A stretch of DNA of 64,000 bases from Halodesulfovibrio sp. (GTDB taxonomy: Bacteria; Desulfobacterota; Desulfovibrionia; Desulfovibrionales; Desulfovibrionaceae), in assembly GCF_015482765.1 (NCBI RefSeq), contig NZ_JADMLB010000071.1, positions 62,001-126,000 on the forward strand, given 5' to 3'. The translations under genes were made by a program, and so were the position numbers. Every line of letters begins with the position of its first letter. The stretch's first letter is position 1. The notes under the pieces were generated by a model, which saw nothing but the letters and a program-made list of their open reading frames with translations, made no database searches and had not been told where the DNA came from. Below are positions 18,887-28,308 of the stretch, piece by piece.

Positions 18887-18915
18887 TTGACGTTAGAGCC
18901 TGTCTCACATATAAG
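18887..18915 (+). promoter_or_regulatory. Sigma-70 promoter for the S10 superoperon
   Basis: TTGACG (18887-18892) and TATAAG (18910-18915) are exactly 17 bases apart, with 5/6 matches to each consensus box. It would start transcription near 18922, giving a leader of about 575 bases before rpsJ. Confidence 0.65.
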
Positions 18916-19497
18916 TCTTTCTCGCTTGAGGGGAACAACGTTTTTCTCAAGCACAAAACTCCTCCTCACAAATTTGGAGGTTAAGGATGGGTTGAGCCCA
19001 TTCTGCTGTTTTTTGACATTTGCAGGCGTTTCATGATGCTGCATTATGTCGTGCCGTTCCAGTAAAGACCGTGTTTTACTGTAAGGTGCACATACAACTT
19101 AAAGTGTATTTAATCACTTGCATCTTGGAACCCCTGCGGGCCCCCTGTGTATATTGTATCTATCAATCATACTCAGGCTAGGCTGACGACATTTGGGCGT
19201 TCTTCGCAAATAGTGGAGTAGAGGTCTTTTGATGTTGTCAGGCTAGGCTGGCTTGTCACTCATCACAATCCCTCTCTTCTTTTCTCCATTATTTACGAAT
19301 AACAAATTTCGGACTCATAACGAGTTCACCTGTCCTCTGTCGTTACTAGGACAAGATGCATCTGTTCAGCCGTTACTTTACAGAGATTTCATCTTGTACC
19401 GTCGTGAGGAAATTTCTGCTTATTGCAGTTTGGATCATTCCCCTCACGGAATGATCACAGGTAAGGGTCTCGTATCCCTAATATGGAGTAATAAACT

Positions 19498-19815
19498 ATG
19501 ACAACTGTTAGCAGTGATCGTATCAGAATTAAGCTTAAAGCTTACGATTACCGCATCCTTGATAAGGCTGTGGCTGAGATCGTTGATACGGCGCGCAACA
19601 CGGGTGCAGGGGTTGCTGGTCCAATCCCACTCCCAACAAACATTCACAAGTTCACGGTCAACCGTTCTGTACACGTAGACAAAAAGTCTCGCGAGCAGTT
19701 CGAAATGCGCATCCACAAGCGTCTTATGGATATCCTTGAGCCGACTCAACAGACCGTTGACGCTCTCGGAAAGCTCAGTCTACCTGCTGGCGTGGACGTT
19801 GAGATTAAACTCTAG
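19498..19815 (+). CDS. rpsJ: 30S ribosomal protein S10
   Basis: 105 residues with the conserved [17 protein letters not shown] start and [15 protein letters not shown] loop. S10 is part of the 30S head and also the NusB partner in transcription antitermination. First gene of the S10 block; GGAG precedes the ATG. Confidence 0.98.
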   Translation: MTTVSSDRIRIKLKAYDYRILDKAVAEIVDTARNTGAGVAGPIPLPTNIHKFTVNRSVHVDKKSREQFEMRIHKRLMDILEPTQQTVDALGKLSLPAGVDVEIKL

Positions 19816-19827
19816 CGAGAGGTAATC

Positions 19828-20457
19828 ATGACTGAGAAATTAGGAATCTTGGGCCGCAAAGTTGGCATGACCCGTATTTTCGCTAACGATGGTTCTGCTG
19901 TTGCAGTTACTGTTATCGAAGCTGGTCCATGCCCAGTAATCCAGAAAAAAGATGCGGCTACTGACGGATATAATGCAGTACAGATTGCTTTCGGTGAAGC
20001 TAAAGAAAAGCACGTAACCAAAGCAATGCGCGGTCACTTTGAAAAAGCTGGTCGTGGTCTGTTCCGCAATACTTGCGAAATTCGTCTCGAGGAAGCACCA
20101 GAACTGGAAGTTGGTCAGGATCTTTCTGCAGACATGTTTGCTGCAGGTGAAAAAGTTCGTGTGACCGGCACTACAATTGGTAAAGGCTTCCAGGGCGTAA
20201 TGAAGCGCTGGAACTTCGCTGGTATGCCTGCATCCCACGGTCACGAAAAAGTGCACCGTTCCCCAGGCTCCATTGGTCACGCAACATTCCCAGGTAAAGT
20301 GTTCAAAGGCAAAAAAATGCCTGGTCACATGGGTAACGTTCGCCAGACCACATCTAACCTCGAAGTCGTCGCTGTTCGCGCCGATGAGAACCTCATCCTG
20401 GTTAAGGGTGCAGTACCTGGTCCTAAGAACGGCCTCGTACTGGTACGTAAGCAGTAA
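19828..20457 (+). CDS. rplC: 50S ribosomal protein L3
   Basis: 209 residues, starting [18 protein letters not shown] and containing the long internal loop [19 protein letters not shown] that reaches toward the peptidyl transferase centre. Binds near the 3' end of 23S rRNA early in assembly. Twelve bases after rpsJ. Confidence 0.98.
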   Translation: MTEKLGILGRKVGMTRIFANDGSAVAVTVIEAGPCPVIQKKDAATDGYNAVQIAFGEAKEKHVTKAMRGHFEKAGRGLFRNTCEIRLEEAPELEVGQDLSADMFAAGEKVRVTGTTIGKGFQGVMKRWNFAGMPASHGHEKVHRSPGSIGHATFPGKVFKGKKMPGHMGNVRQTTSNLEVVAVRADENLILVKGAVPGPKNGLVLVRKQ

Positions 20458-20469
20458 AGGGGTACTACA

Positions 20470-21090
20470 GTGGCTGTTGTAAAATTATACGATCAGAACA
20501 AAGCAGAAGCTGGTGAAATCACCTTGGCTCCTGAAGTGTTCGAGGTCGAGGTAAAACCCGAGATCCTGAACCTTGTTGTACGCGCTCAGCGTGCAGCTAA
20601 GCGTGCAGGCACCCACGCAGTTAAGGGCCGCTCCGATGTTCGTGGCGGTGGCGCTAAACCTTGGCGTCAGAAAGGTACTGGCCGCGCTCGTGCTGGTTCT
20701 TCCCGTTCCCCAATCTGGCGTGGTGGTGCTGTGACTTTTGGTCCTCAGCCCCGCGACTATGGGTTTAAGGTAAATAAAAAGGTTCGTCGCCTTGCTATTA
20801 AAATGGCTCTGTCTTCCCGCCTTGCTGGTGAGAATCTCATGGTTGTTAATAGCATCGAACTGCCTGAAGTAAAGACTAAGCTCATGGCTGGTGTTACTGA
20901 AGCACTCGGTCTGAACAAAGCACTCATCGTAGCGAAAGACCTCGATGAAAAGCTCGTTCTCTCCGCACGTAACCTTCCAGGTATCACTGTACAGTCTGTT
21001 GAGCAGCTGAACGTATACGACGTGCTCCGTCATAAGCAGCTTGTTCTGCTCGAAGGCGCAGTTGAATCCGTTCAGGAACGACTGAAGTAG
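20470..21090 (+). CDS. rplD: 50S ribosomal protein L4
   Basis: 206 residues with a GTG start. The extended loop KPWRQKGTGRARAGSSRSP lines the exit tunnel. In E. coli L4 controls the S10 operon by attenuation; whether it acts on the long leader here is open. Confidence 0.97.
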   Translation: MAVVKLYDQNKAEAGEITLAPEVFEVEVKPEILNLVVRAQRAAKRAGTHAVKGRSDVRGGGAKPWRQKGTGRARAGSSRSPIWRGGAVTFGPQPRDYGFKVNKKVRRLAIKMALSSRLAGENLMVVNSIELPEVKTKLMAGVTEALGLNKALIVAKDLDEKLVLSARNLPGITVQSVEQLNVYDVLRHKQLVLLEGAVESVQERLK

Positions 21091-21102
21091 AGGTAGGGTC
21101 AC

Positions 21103-21393
21103 ATGAATTATACTAAGATCCTCATCAAGCCGCTTGTCTCAGAAAAAGCTACCTTCCTCAAAGAAGAAGCTCAGCAGGTTACTTTTTTTGTAGCACCATC
21201 TGCTAACAAAATTGAGATCAAGAAGGCTGTAGAAGAAGCCTACAACGTAAAAGTTGCAGGTGTTAACGTAGTGAAACGTCGCCCACAGCCTAAAGTGCGT
21301 CATGGCCGTACTGTCGGTCAGACTTCTGGCTTCAAAAAAGCGTACGTGACTCTGGCCGCAGGCGAAAAAATCGAATTCTTCGAGGGAGTGTAA
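21103..21393 (+). CDS. rplW: 50S ribosomal protein L23
   Basis: 96 residues, beginning NYTKILIKPLVSEKATFL, the usual L23 start. L23 sits at the tunnel exit and docks trigger factor (tig is also in this window) and SRP. Confidence 0.97.
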   Translation: MNYTKILIKPLVSEKATFLKEEAQQVTFFVAPSANKIEIKKAVEEAYNVKVAGVNVVKRRPQPKVRHGRTVGQTSGFKKAYVTLAAGEKIEFFEGV

Positions 21394-21396
21394 GCA

Positions 21397-22227
21397 ATGG
21401 CTGTTCGTAAGCTTAAGCCTACTTCTCCGGGTCGTCGCTCCCAGACTATTTCCCTTTTCGAGGAAATCACTCGTAGCACCCCAGAGAAGTCTTTGACTGA
21501 AGGCCTGTCCAAAAAAGCAGGTCGCAACAACTACGGTCGTATTACTCAGCGTCGTCGTGGCGGTGGACACAAGCGTCTTTACCGTATCATCGATTTTAAA
21601 CGTAACAAGTTCGATATCCCTGCAACTATTGCACACATCGAATACGACCCTAACCGTTCCGCTCGTATCGCACTTCTGCACTACGCAGACGGCGAGAAGC
21701 GTTACATCATTGCTCCAGTTGGCGTAAAACAGGGTGATGTTATCATCGCAGGTGAAACTGCAGACATCAAACCTGGTAACGCTCTTCCAATGAGCAAGAT
21801 TCCGGTTGGTACCATCATTCACAACATCGAGCTTGCTCCTGGCCGTGGCGGACAGTTCTGCCGTGCTGCTGGTGCATATGCACAGCTCGTTGCTAAAGAA
21901 GGTAAATACGCACTGTTGCGCATGCCTTCCGGTGAAGTTCGCAAGGTTCTGTTAACCTGTATCGCAACTGTTGGTCAGGTTGGTAACGTAACTCACGAAA
22001 AAATTCGCATCGGTAAAGCTGGCCGTAACCGCTGGCTCGGTAACCGTCCGAAAGTTCGTGGTGTTGCAATGAACCCTATCGATCACCCACTCGGTGGTGG
22101 TGAAGGTCGCAGCTCTGGTGGTCGCCATCCGGTTACCCCATGGGGCGTACCTACCAAAGGCTACAAGACTCGCGACAAGAAGAAAGCTTCCAATAAGCTT
22201 ATCGTTAAGCGTCGCGGTCAGAAGTAG
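21397..22227 (+). CDS. rplB: 50S ribosomal protein L2
   Basis: 276 residues with the conserved C-terminal [20 protein letters not shown], which includes the histidine near the peptidyl transferase centre. Three bases after rplW. Confidence 0.98.
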   Translation: MAVRKLKPTSPGRRSQTISLFEEITRSTPEKSLTEGLSKKAGRNNYGRITQRRRGGGHKRLYRIIDFKRNKFDIPATIAHIEYDPNRSARIALLHYADGEKRYIIAPVGVKQGDVIIAGETADIKPGNALPMSKIPVGTIIHNIELAPGRGGQFCRAAGAYAQLVAKEGKYALLRMPSGEVRKVLLTCIATVGQVGNVTHEKIRIGKAGRNRWLGNRPKVRGVAMNPIDHPLGGGEGRSSGGRHPVTPWGVPTKGYKTRDKKKASNKLIVKRRGQK

Positions 22228-22236
22228 GAGTAGAAA

Positions 22237-22518
22237 ATGCCTAGGTCTCTTAAAAAAGGTCCTTTTGTCGACGACCATCTTCTCCGAAAAGTTGAGAAGG
22301 CTCAGGAAAGTGGCGATCGCCGCGTGATCAAGACTTGGTCCCGTCGTTCCATGATTCTTCCTGAAATGGTAGGCCTTACCTTTGCGGTTCATAATGGTAA
22401 GAAATTCATCCCTGTATTCGTGACCGAGAACATGGTTGGTCACAAATTCGGTGAATTCTCCCCGACCCGCACTTACTACGGCCATGCTGCCGACAAAAAG
22501 AGCAAGGCTAAACGCTAG
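22237..22518 (+). CDS. rpsS: 30S ribosomal protein S19
   Basis: 93 residues, starting [15 protein letters not shown]; ends with the basic [11 protein letters not shown] tail. Part of the 30S head with S13. Confidence 0.98.
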   Translation: MPRSLKKGPFVDDHLLRKVEKAQESGDRRVIKTWSRRSMILPEMVGLTFAVHNGKKFIPVFVTENMVGHKFGEFSPTRTYYGHAADKKSKAKR

Positions 22519-22533
22519 GGCAGGTGAAGTAAT

Positions 22534-22866
22534 ATGCAAGCTCAAGCTACCGCCAAGTTCGTACGCGTATCTACACGCAAAACCCGTCTTGTTGCTAAAA
22601 ACATCGTGGGTCTGCCAGTAGAAGACGCTGTAAATATCCTGAAGTTCACCCCGAACAAAGGTGCAGCCGTTATTTACAAAGTGCTGCACTCTGCAATCGC
22701 CAACGCCGAACAGGTGCCTGGCTCTGATGTGGATGCTCTCGTGGTGAAACAGGTTATCGTCAACGAGGGTCCAACCTGGAAACGCTTTATGCCTCGTGCA
22801 CAGGGTCGCGCAACTCGCATCCTGAAGCGTACCAGCCACATCACTGTCATTCTCGAAGAAAGTTAG
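22534..22866 (+). CDS. rplV: 50S ribosomal protein L22
   Basis: 110 residues, with the beta-hairpin region WKRFMPRAQGRATRILKRTS that lines the exit tunnel and is the site of macrolide-resistance changes in other bacteria. Confidence 0.98.
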   Translation: MQAQATAKFVRVSTRKTRLVAKNIVGLPVEDAVNILKFTPNKGAAVIYKVLHSAIANAEQVPGSDVDALVVKQVIVNEGPTWKRFMPRAQGRATRILKRTSHITVILEES

Positions 22867-22875
22867 GATACAGTT

Positions 22876-23517
22876 ATGGGACAAAAAGTACATCCATATG
22901 GTTTCCGTCTTGGTTTTAACAAGAACTGGAGATCTCGCTGGTTCAGCAAAAAAGAATATCCTGCCTTTGTCTTCGAAGATAGCAAAATTCGTAAGTACGT
23001 AAAAAAGGCCCTGTATCATGCAGGTATTGCTGACATTGAAATCGAACGCGCTGGCGGAAAAGTTCGTCTTATCCTTAGCACAGCACGTCCGGGTATTGTC
23101 ATCGGCCGTAAGGGCGTAGAAATCGAAAAGCTTCGTGCTGATCTTCGTGGTAAATTCCAGCGTGAATTCTCCATCGAAGTTAACGAAATCCGTCGCCCTG
23201 AAACCAATGCACAGCTTGTAGCTGAAAACATTGCTATGCAGCTGGAACGCCGTGTTGCTTTCCGCCGCGCTATGAAACGCACTGTTTCCATGGCTCGCAA
23301 GTTTGGTGCAGAAGGTATCAAAGTGTCTTGTGCTGGCCGTCTGGCAGGCGCTGAAATCGCACGTACCGAATGGTACCGCGAAGGTCAGGTTCCGCTTCAG
23401 ACTCTCCGCGCTGATATCGATTACGGTTTTGCAGAAGCTTCTACCACTTACGGTATCATCGGTGTTAAAGTCTGGATCTACAAAGGCGAAATCCTTGACA
23501 GTGAGGTAGGGCAGTAA
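22876..23517 (+). CDS. rpsC: 30S ribosomal protein S3
   Basis: 213 residues, starting [12 protein letters not shown]; the KH domain contains [15 protein letters not shown]. Contributes to the mRNA entry tunnel and helicase function. Its stop overlaps the rplP start (TAATG). Confidence 0.98.
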   Translation: MGQKVHPYGFRLGFNKNWRSRWFSKKEYPAFVFEDSKIRKYVKKALYHAGIADIEIERAGGKVRLILSTARPGIVIGRKGVEIEKLRADLRGKFQREFSIEVNEIRRPETNAQLVAENIAMQLERRVAFRRAMKRTVSMARKFGAEGIKVSCAGRLAGAEIARTEWYREGQVPLQTLRADIDYGFAEASTTYGIIGVKVWIYKGEILDSEVGQ

Positions 23518-23930
23518 TGCTTCAGCCTAGAAAGACTAAATTCCGTAAGCAGCAGACTGGCCGCCTTAAAGGCAAAGCCACTCGCGGTAATACCATTGCT
23601 TTCGGTGACATCGGTTTGAAAGCGCTCGAACATGGCAAGATCTCCAACCAGCAGATTGAATCTGCTCGTATTGCGATGATCCGTCACATTCGACGCGGTG
23701 GTAAAGTTTGGATCCGCATTTTCCCGGATCACGTGAAAACCTCTAAGCCTCTTGAAGTTCGTCAGGGTAAAGGTAAGGGCGCACCATGTGGTTGGTACGC
23801 ACCTGTTAAGCCTGGTCGTATCTTGTACGAAATCAAGGGTGTTGATATCGAGCTTGCTAAAGAAGCGCTGAAACGTGCATCTTACAAGCTCCCTATCAAG
23901 ACTACTATCGTGGTTAAGGAGGGGCTCTAG
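23517..23930 (+). CDS. rplP: 50S ribosomal protein L16
   Basis: 137 residues, starting [16 protein letters not shown], typical L16, which helps form the A-site of the large subunit. One-base overlap with rpsC implies coupled translation. Confidence 0.98.
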   Translation: MLQPRKTKFRKQQTGRLKGKATRGNTIAFGDIGLKALEHGKISNQQIESARIAMIRHIRRGGKVWIRIFPDHVKTSKPLEVRQGKGKGAPCGWYAPVKPGRILYEIKGVDIELAKEALKRASYKLPIKTTIVVKEGL

Positions 23931-23931
23931 A

Positions 23932-24120
23932 ATGAAAGCCGCAGAACTTAAAAAACTTAGCGTTGAAGAACTCAACACTAAGCTGGAAGAAGCACGCAAG
24001 GAACTTTTTGACTTGCGTTTCAAGCATGCAACTGCACAGCTTGATAACACTTCCGGTATTCCTGCTACAAAACGTGCTATTGCACGTATTTTGACCATTT
24101 TGAAGGAAAAGGGAGCGTAA
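23932..24120 (+). CDS. rpmC: 50S ribosomal protein L29
   Basis: 62 residues, [20 protein letters not shown], the usual two-helix L29. The ATG at 23932 follows the rplP stop by one base and GGAGG lies about nine bases upstream inside rplP. Confidence 0.96.
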   Translation: MKAAELKKLSVEELNTKLEEARKELFDLRFKHATAQLDNTSGIPATKRAIARILTILKEKGA

Positions 24121-24121
24121 A

Positions 24122-24388
24122 ATGTCCGAAGCTATTGAACAGCGGAAGGGTCGCGCGCTCGTTGGTACTGTTGTGAGTGACAAGAACGACAAAACTATTG
24201 TTGTTCGCGTTGAGACACTCGTGAAACACCCACTTCTCAAGAAGTACATTCGTCGTCGTAAGAAGTTTACTGCTCACGACCCTAACAACGAATGCAAAAT
24301 GGGTGATAAAGTAAAAATCATCGAGTTCCGTCCACTCAGTCGCAACAAACGCTGGCATCTCGTTTCTGTTTTGGAAAAAGCCGTTTAG
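24122..24388 (+). CDS. rpsQ: 30S ribosomal protein S17
   Basis: 88 residues with [18 protein letters not shown] and the [12 protein letters not shown] tail, typical S17, a primary 16S rRNA binder. The start is one base after rpmC. Confidence 0.97.
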   Translation: MSEAIEQRKGRALVGTVVSDKNDKTIVVRVETLVKHPLLKKYIRRRKKFTAHDPNNECKMGDKVKIIEFRPLSRNKRWHLVSVLEKAV

Positions 24389-24397
24389 GGGTTTGCT

Positions 24398-24766
24398 ATG
24401 ATTCAGGTAGAATCTACTCTTGAAGTAGCGGACAACTCCGGTGCCAAAAAAGTTGCTTGTATTAAAGTTCTCGGCGGTTCTAAACGCCGTTACGCTTCTG
24501 TAGGCGACATCATCGTAGTATCCGTGAAAGAGGCTATGCCTCATTCTAAGGTGAAAAAAGGTGACGTGATGAAAGCTGTTGTTGTGCGCACGAAGAAAGA
24601 AATTCGTCGCGTTGACGGCACTTACATCAAGTTCGACACCAACGCAGCAGTTGTGCTGAACAAACAGGGCGAACCTGTAGGTACACGTATCTTCGGTCCA
24701 GTAGCTCGCGAACTCCGCGGTAAAGGCTACATGAAGATTGTATCTCTCGCACCTGAGGTATTGTAG
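24398..24766 (+). CDS. rplN: 50S ribosomal protein L14
   Basis: 122 residues, starting [18 protein letters not shown], the standard L14 at the subunit interface. In E. coli this begins the spc operon; here the gap to rpsQ is nine bases, so spc and S10 are fused. Confidence 0.98.
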   Translation: MIQVESTLEVADNSGAKKVACIKVLGGSKRRYASVGDIIVVSVKEAMPHSKVKKGDVMKAVVVRTKKEIRRVDGTYIKFDTNAAVVLNKQGEPVGTRIFGPVARELRGKGYMKIVSLAPEVL

Positions 24767-24774
24767 GAGTAACC

Positions 24775-25098
24775 ATGAAACAGTATCGTATCCATAAAGA
24801 CGACAAGGTCATGGTAACCTCCGGTAAGGACAAAGGCAAAATCGGCAAAGTTACCAAGATCCTTCGTAAGAAAGATCGCGTAATTGTCGAAGGTGCTAAT
24901 ATGGTTAAACGCCACACTAAGGCGAACCCATATGCACAGCAGCCTGGTGGAATCGTCGAAAAAGAGATGCCAATTCACGTTTCTAACGTTATGGTTCTCT
25001 GCGGTGCATGTGCTGAGCCTACTCGTGTAGGTTACCGCCGTACCGAAGACGGTAAAAAAGTGCGCTTCTGCAAGAAGTGTAACGAAATCCTTGGGTAG
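24775..25098 (+). CDS. rplX: 50S ribosomal protein L24
   Basis: 107 residues with a KOW motif ([17 protein letters not shown]). The C-terminus has paired cysteines ([10 protein letters not shown] and CKKCNEI) resembling a zinc site, as in many L24 proteins. An assembly initiator of the 50S subunit. Confidence 0.97.
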   Translation: MKQYRIHKDDKVMVTSGKDKGKIGKVTKILRKKDRVIVEGANMVKRHTKANPYAQQPGGIVEKEMPIHVSNVMVLCGACAEPTRVGYRRTEDGKKVRFCKKCNEILG

Positions 25099-25109
25099 GG
25101 TGAAAGACG

Positions 25110-25649
25110 ATGACCCGTCTGAATAAGATCTATAATGAAAACGTGGTGCCGGCCTTGCAGAAAGAGTTCCAGTACAAAGGACCTATGCAGGTTCCCGGGC
25201 TGGAAAAGATCTCCCTCAATATCGGCCTTGGTGAAGCAAGCACAAACAACAAAATCCTCGAAGATGCTGTTGTTGCACTTACCGCCATTGCCGGTCAGAA
25301 GGCCGTTGTTACTCGTGCTAAGAAGTCTATCGCTGCATTTAAACTGCGTGAAGGCATGCCTATCGGCTGCCGTGTAACTCTTCGCGGTGCAGTAATGTGG
25401 GATTTCCTCGATAAGCTCGTTAACTTTGCACTGCCTCGTGTACGTGACTTCCGCGGTATCCCTGATCGTGGTTTTGATGGTCGTGGTAACTTTACTCTCG
25501 GTATCAAAGAACACACCATCTTCCCTGAAATGGAAGCTGACCGTGTTGACAATGCCTTTGGTATGAACATCACCATCGTTACTACCGCTTCCTCTGACAA
25601 AGAAGGCAAATTCCTGCTTGATCAGCTCGGAATGCCTTTCAAGAAGTAA
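25110..25649 (+). CDS. rplE: 50S ribosomal protein L5
   Basis: 179 residues with the conserved [19 protein letters not shown] segment. L5 binds 5S rRNA with L18 and contacts P-site tRNA. Confidence 0.98.
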   Translation: MTRLNKIYNENVVPALQKEFQYKGPMQVPGLEKISLNIGLGEASTNNKILEDAVVALTAIAGQKAVVTRAKKSIAAFKLREGMPIGCRVTLRGAVMWDFLDKLVNFALPRVRDFRGIPDRGFDGRGNFTLGIKEHTIFPEMEADRVDNAFGMNITIVTTASSDKEGKFLLDQLGMPFKK

Positions 25650-25661
25650 GGAGAACCAAAG

Positions 25662-25847
25662 ATGTCTCGTAAGTCTCTTGAAGTAAAAGCTGCGCGCAAA
25701 CCTAAGTTTAGCGCGCGTGCATACAATCGTTGTCCTATTTGTGGACGCCCGCGCGCATTCATGCGTCGCTTCGGCATTTGCCGTATCTGCTTCCGCCAGA
25801 TGTCTCTGCGCGGTGAGCTCCCAGGCGTTCGTAAATCGAGCTGGTAA
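25662..25847 (+). CDS. rpsN: 30S ribosomal protein S14 type Z
   Basis: 61 residues. The short, zinc-binding form: [20 protein letters not shown] carries both CxxC pairs. Zinc-requiring S14 fits a cell that has a dedicated zinc importer (znuACB at 44.5-47.2 kb). No zinc-free second copy is in the window. Confidence 0.97.
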   Translation: MSRKSLEVKAARKPKFSARAYNRCPICGRPRAFMRRFGICRICFRQMSLRGELPGVRKSSW

Positions 25848-25864
25848 GTCACAAGGAGTTTTAG

Positions 25865-26245
25865 ATGCTGACTGATCCTATTGCTGACATGCTTACACGT
25901 GTCCGCAACGCGCACTTGGCCCTTCATAAGGAAGTGAGTGTGCCGCGCTCGAAGATGAAGGAATCCATTGCCTCCATCCTCAAGGCTGAGGGATACGTAA
26001 ACGACTACACTGTTGAAGATCGTGAAATCAAGATCACTTTGAAATACGTTAAAGGTAAAGCTGTAATCGCTGGCCTTAAACGTATCTCTAAGCCAGGACG
26101 TCGTGTTTACGTTGGTGCTCAGGATGTACCGTCCGTTCAGAACGGTCTCGGTATTTGTATCCTGTCCACTTCCCGTGGTGTACTAGAAGGAAACGCTGCC
26201 AAAGAAGCTAATGCTGGCGGCGAAATCCTCTGCGAAATCTGGTAG
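25865..26245 (+). CDS. rpsH: 30S ribosomal protein S8
   Basis: 126 residues, starting [18 protein letters not shown]-terminal [20 protein letters not shown] is standard. In E. coli S8 is the translational repressor of the spc operon. Confidence 0.98.
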   Translation: MLTDPIADMLTRVRNAHLALHKEVSVPRSKMKESIASILKAEGYVNDYTVEDREIKITLKYVKGKAVIAGLKRISKPGRRVYVGAQDVPSVQNGLGICILSTSRGVLEGNAAKEANAGGEILCEIW

Positions 26246-26256
26246 CGGGTGCAGTC

Positions 26257-26793
26257 ATGTCACGTATTGGTAAGCAGCCAGTAGCAATTCCTTCCGGCGT
26301 TGAAGTGAAAATTGCTGGCGAAGCTATTAATGTAAAGGGCCCTAAGGGCAGTATTTCTACTCCTGTGGAAGCTACCCTCAATTACGAAATTGCTGACGGC
26401 AACGTAGTAATTACCCGCAAAGATGAGTCCCGCGTAGCACGTGCACAGCACGGCCTGCGTCGTACTCTCGTTGCTAACTGCATCGAAGGTGTAAGCAAAG
26501 GCTTCTCCAAAACTCTCGAAGTTAACGGTGTTGGTTACAAAGTTGCGGTAAAGGGAAAAAATGTTGAACTTGCAGTTGGGTTCTCCCATCCTGTTGTTAT
26601 GCCTCTTCCGGAAGGTCTCGAGGCTAAAGCAGAGGGTAACAAGCTGACAATTAGCGGCATCGATAAGCAGCTCGTAGGTGAGTTTGCAGCTACCGTTCGT
26701 CGTGTACGTCCGCCAGAACCTTACAAAGGCAAGGGCATTAAATACGATAATGAGCAGATCCGCCGCAAAGCCGGTAAATCTGCAGGTAAATAG
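26257..26793 (+). CDS. rplF: 50S ribosomal protein L6
   Basis: 178 residues, starting [17 protein letters not shown] and ending with the [13 protein letters not shown] motif and a basic tail. Located near the factor-binding stalk. Confidence 0.98.
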   Translation: MSRIGKQPVAIPSGVEVKIAGEAINVKGPKGSISTPVEATLNYEIADGNVVITRKDESRVARAQHGLRRTLVANCIEGVSKGFSKTLEVNGVGYKVAVKGKNVELAVGFSHPVVMPLPEGLEAKAEGNKLTISGIDKQLVGEFAATVRRVRPPEPYKGKGIKYDNEQIRRKAGKSAGK

Positions 26794-26807
26794 GCAGGTG
26801 TAGACAG

Positions 26808-27164
26808 ATGAAGTCCAAGAACGAAAAAAGGCTGCGTCGTAAAGTTCGCATCCGGAAAAAGATTTCAGGCACTGCTGAATGTCCGCGTCTCGTTGTCTTC
26901 AGGTCTAACCTGCATATCTACGCTCAGCTCGTGGACGACTGCAAAGGTGCAACCATTGCAGCAGCATCCACGCTGACTCTTAGCAAAGACGGCGAAGCTC
27001 TTAAATCCAACAAGGCTTCTGCAGCCAAGGTTGGCACAGAAATCGCTCGCCTTGCTAAGGAACAGAAAATCGAGCGCGTAGTGTTCGACCGTAACGGCTA
27101 CATCTATCATGGCCGCATCCAGGCAATTGCTGATGCAGCTCGTGAAGCAGGCCTGAAATTTTAA
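26808..27164 (+). CDS. rplR: 50S ribosomal protein L18
   Basis: 118 residues with [18 protein letters not shown] and [20 protein letters not shown]. Binds 5S rRNA together with L5. Confidence 0.98.
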   Translation: MKSKNEKRLRRKVRIRKKISGTAECPRLVVFRSNLHIYAQLVDDCKGATIAAASTLTLSKDGEALKSNKASAAKVGTEIARLAKEQKIERVVFDRNGYIYHGRIQAIADAAREAGLKF

Positions 27165-27181
27165 CAGGTATAGGTATAGTC

Positions 27182-27673
27182 ATGGAACAAAACGAACTCG
27201 GTTTGATTGAAAAGATTGTCTATCTCAACCGCGTTGCGAAAGTTGTAAAGGGCGGACGCCGTTTCAGCTTCTCCGCATTGGTTGTTGTTGGCGACGGTCA
27301 GGGCAATGTAGGTTTCGGCCTCGGTAAAGCACAGGAAGTTCCTGAAGCTTTGCGTAAAGCCTCTGAGCGTGCAAAAAGAGACATGGTTCAGATCTCATTG
27401 GTTGACGGTACCTTGCCTTATGAGGTATTAGGACGATTCGGCGCTGGTCGTGTACTTTTGAAGCCTGCTTCAAAAGGTACTGGTATCATTGCCGGTGGCC
27501 CGGTACGTGCTATTATGGAAGCTGTTGGTGTAACTGATATTCTTGCAAAAGCTATCGGTACCAACAACCCACATAACGTACTCCGTGCAACCATGGCTGG
27601 TCTGACATCCCTGCGCAGTGCTGACTATGTTGGTTCATTGCGTGGTAAGAAGCTCGAAGCTCCTAGGAAGTAG
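27182..27673 (+). CDS. rpsE: 30S ribosomal protein S5
   Basis: 163 residues with the conserved [18 protein letters not shown] and [13 protein letters not shown] stretches, linked to decoding accuracy and the mRNA entry site. Confidence 0.98.
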   Translation: MEQNELGLIEKIVYLNRVAKVVKGGRRFSFSALVVVGDGQGNVGFGLGKAQEVPEALRKASERAKRDMVQISLVDGTLPYEVLGRFGAGRVLLKPASKGTGIIAGGPVRAIMEAVGVTDILAKAIGTNNPHNVLRATMAGLTSLRSADYVGSLRGKKLEAPRK

Positions 27674-27681
27674 GTATAGCC

Positions 27682-27852
27682 ATGATCAAGGTTAAACTTG
27701 TACGTAGCCGGATCGGCTCTCTCCCTAAACAGCGTGCTGTATTGGACGCTCTGGGCCTGAAAAAGATCCGTCAGGAAAAACAGTTTAAGGACAATGCTGC
27801 AGTGCGCGGTATGATTGCTAAAGTTTCTCATATGGTGGAGGTTACGGAGTAA
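27682..27852 (+). CDS. rpmD: 50S ribosomal protein L30
   Basis: A 56-residue gene: MIKVKLVRSRIGSLPKQRAV, then LDALGLKKIRQ, the normal L30 pattern and length. It sits in its usual place between rpsE and rplO. Its TAA stop overlaps the rplO ATG (TAATG). Confidence 0.97.
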   Translation: MIKVKLVRSRIGSLPKQRAVLDALGLKKIRQEKQFKDNAAVRGMIAKVSHMVEVTE

Positions 27853-28301
27853 TGCAACTTCACGAACTTTTCCCATTTAAAGAGGAACGCAAGCAGCGTC
27901 GTCGTATCGGTCGTGGCTCCGGCTCAGGCTGGGGTAAGACTGCAGCAAAAGGTCATAAAGGTCAGAATGCTCGCTCTGGCGGCGGCGTTCGTCCAGGTTT
28001 CGAAGGTGGCCAGATGCCTCTGGCTCGTCGTCTGCCTAAGCGTGGTTTCTCCAACGCTAAGTTTAAAGCAGAATACGACGTGATCAATCTTGATCGCCTT
28101 GTTGAAGCATTTGAGGGTCAGAAATCTATCTCCCTCGAGGACATCTACGCACGCGGTCTTGCTAAGAACGGTGCAGCTGTTAAAATTCTCGGTCGCGGCG
28201 AAATGACTGCTGCGCTGACAATTGAAGCTCACAAGTTCACTGCTTCTGCACTTGAAAAAATCCAAAACGCCGGCGGCGAAGCCAAGGCGCTTGAAGGGTA
28301 G
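27852..28301 (+). CDS. rplO: 50S ribosomal protein L15
   Basis: 149 residues with the Gly/Arg-rich RIGRGSGSGWGKTAAKGHKG start, typical of L15. Overlaps rpmD by one base; secY follows after seven bases. Confidence 0.98.
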   Translation: MQLHELFPFKEERKQRRRIGRGSGSGWGKTAAKGHKGQNARSGGGVRPGFEGGQMPLARRLPKRGFSNAKFKAEYDVINLDRLVEAFEGQKSISLEDIYARGLAKNGAAVKILGRGEMTAALTIEAHKFTASALEKIQNAGGEAKALEG

Positions 28302-28308
28302 GTAAAAC

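Larger units (their letters stand above)
18768..19497 (+). other. Leader region of the S10 superoperon
   Basis: A 730-base region between fusA and rpsJ with no convincing gene. After the fusA terminator it has a good promoter (18887-18915) and then a run of hairpins: CTTGAG/CTCAAG, CCTCC/GGAGG, ATGGG-TTGAG-CCCAT followed by a T6 run (possible attenuator near 18985-19016), CAGTAAA/TTTACTG, and GATCATTCC/GGAATGATC at 19433-19456, only 40 bases before rpsJ. The 12-mer CAGGCTAGGCTG occurs twice (19174 and 19239). This looks like a long regulated mRNA leader. Confidence 0.55.
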
